Below are positions 63,946 through 64,000 of a stretch of DNA of 64,000 nucleotides, piece by piece. Origin of the DNA: Pseudoduganella violaceinigra DSM 15887. GTDB taxonomy: Bacteria; Pseudomonadota; Gammaproteobacteria; Burkholderiales; Burkholderiaceae_D. Each line of letters starts with the position of its first letter. The first letter of the stretch is position 1. The stretch spans positions 186,001-250,000 of the forward strand of contig NZ_AUDI01000012.1 in assembly GCF_000425385.1 (NCBI RefSeq), read 5' to 3'. The translations under genes were made by a program, and so were the position numbers. The notes under the pieces were generated by a model. That model had not been told where the DNA came from and did not search any database. It was given only the letters and a program-made list of their open reading frames with translations.

Positions 63946-64000
63946 TTATCCCCCGATATATGACATTTCGACTTTGCGGTCGGCACCCAGCGCCAGGCCG
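63946..64000 (-). CDS. moaA: MoaA, C-terminal end only
   Basis: Only the last 18 codons are inside the window, ending GADRKVEMSYIGG. The terminal Gly-Gly is typical of MoaA (GTP 3',8-cyclase), where it inserts into the active site. The location before mobA-moeA supports the call. The upstream part is outside the window. Confidence 0.75.
   Translation of the reverse strand, partial: GLALGADRKVEMSYIGG

Overview
The window is high-GC, densely packed chromosomal DNA from a betaproteobacterium, most likely an Oxalobacteraceae member (Massilia/Duganella/Janthinobacterium type). This is inferred from the phasin gene, the cysTWA-cysB block, the aat-bpt-pyrD order, the ribF-ileS-lspA-coaBC-dut order, the tonB-exbB-exbD-exbD block and a CqsS/LqsS-type sensor kinase. 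Placement to genus is a guess. Most of the window is vertical-looking housekeeping and accessory genes; one stretch (about 11.9-20.3 kb) looks like an inserted secretion locus.

Layout. 0-2.4 kb: a minus-strand trio (DauR/YheO-like regulator, ornithine-cyclodeaminase-family reductase, hydroxyaspartate/threonine dehydratase, the last cut by the window edge). 2.5-6.5 kb: phasin with palindromic operator candidates, nitroreductase, PBP7-type endopeptidase, IclR regulator, diacylglycerol kinase. 6.6-8.9 kb: sulfate-binding protein, RBBP9-like hydrolase and LsfA-type 1-Cys peroxiredoxin, i.e. a sulfur-starvation set whose transporter partners (cysT, cysW, cysA, cysB) lie at 21.0-24.7 kb. Between them sit a TonB-dependent receptor, a six-gene minus-strand locus and a decayed TauE/SafE sulfite-exporter gene.

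The six-gene locus (20172 down to 11922) is the most interesting part. In transcription order it holds an unknown 434-aa protein, a 168-aa precursor with a colicin-V-style double-glycine leader and Pro/Arg repeats, a C39-peptidase ABC exporter, a protein with a ParB-like motif, a CvaA-like HlyD adaptor and a secreted DUF3857/transglutaminase-like protein. A 12-bp hairpin lies between precursor and exporter. It reads as a class II microcin-like or other double-glycine peptide system with an unusual mature peptide.

24.7-44.8 kb: two convergent chemoreceptors; a minus-strand AKR/pyrD/bpt/aat/NUDIX operon; an initiator tRNA-fMet with promoter and terminator; MerR regulator; alkA-EamA; a striking perfect 35-bp inverted repeat; xdhC; and the ribF-ileS-lspA-coaBC-dut group followed by a lipoprotein related to M48 peptidases but lacking the first zinc histidine. 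An inverted pair of 29-nt REP-like palindromes separates ileS and lspA.

44.9-64 kb: a TonB energy-transduction operon with two ExbDs and a TPR protein; the stationary-phase prkA-yeaH-spoVR operon; an adenine/adenosine deaminase; an FtsX-type permease without a visible ATPase; a CqsS/LqsS-like kinase and LqsR-like regulator with no autoinducer synthase nearby; an FNR box shared with a truncated haemoglobin gene; rmuC; and a molybdenum-cofactor group with a MobA-MoeA fusion and the 3' end of moaA.
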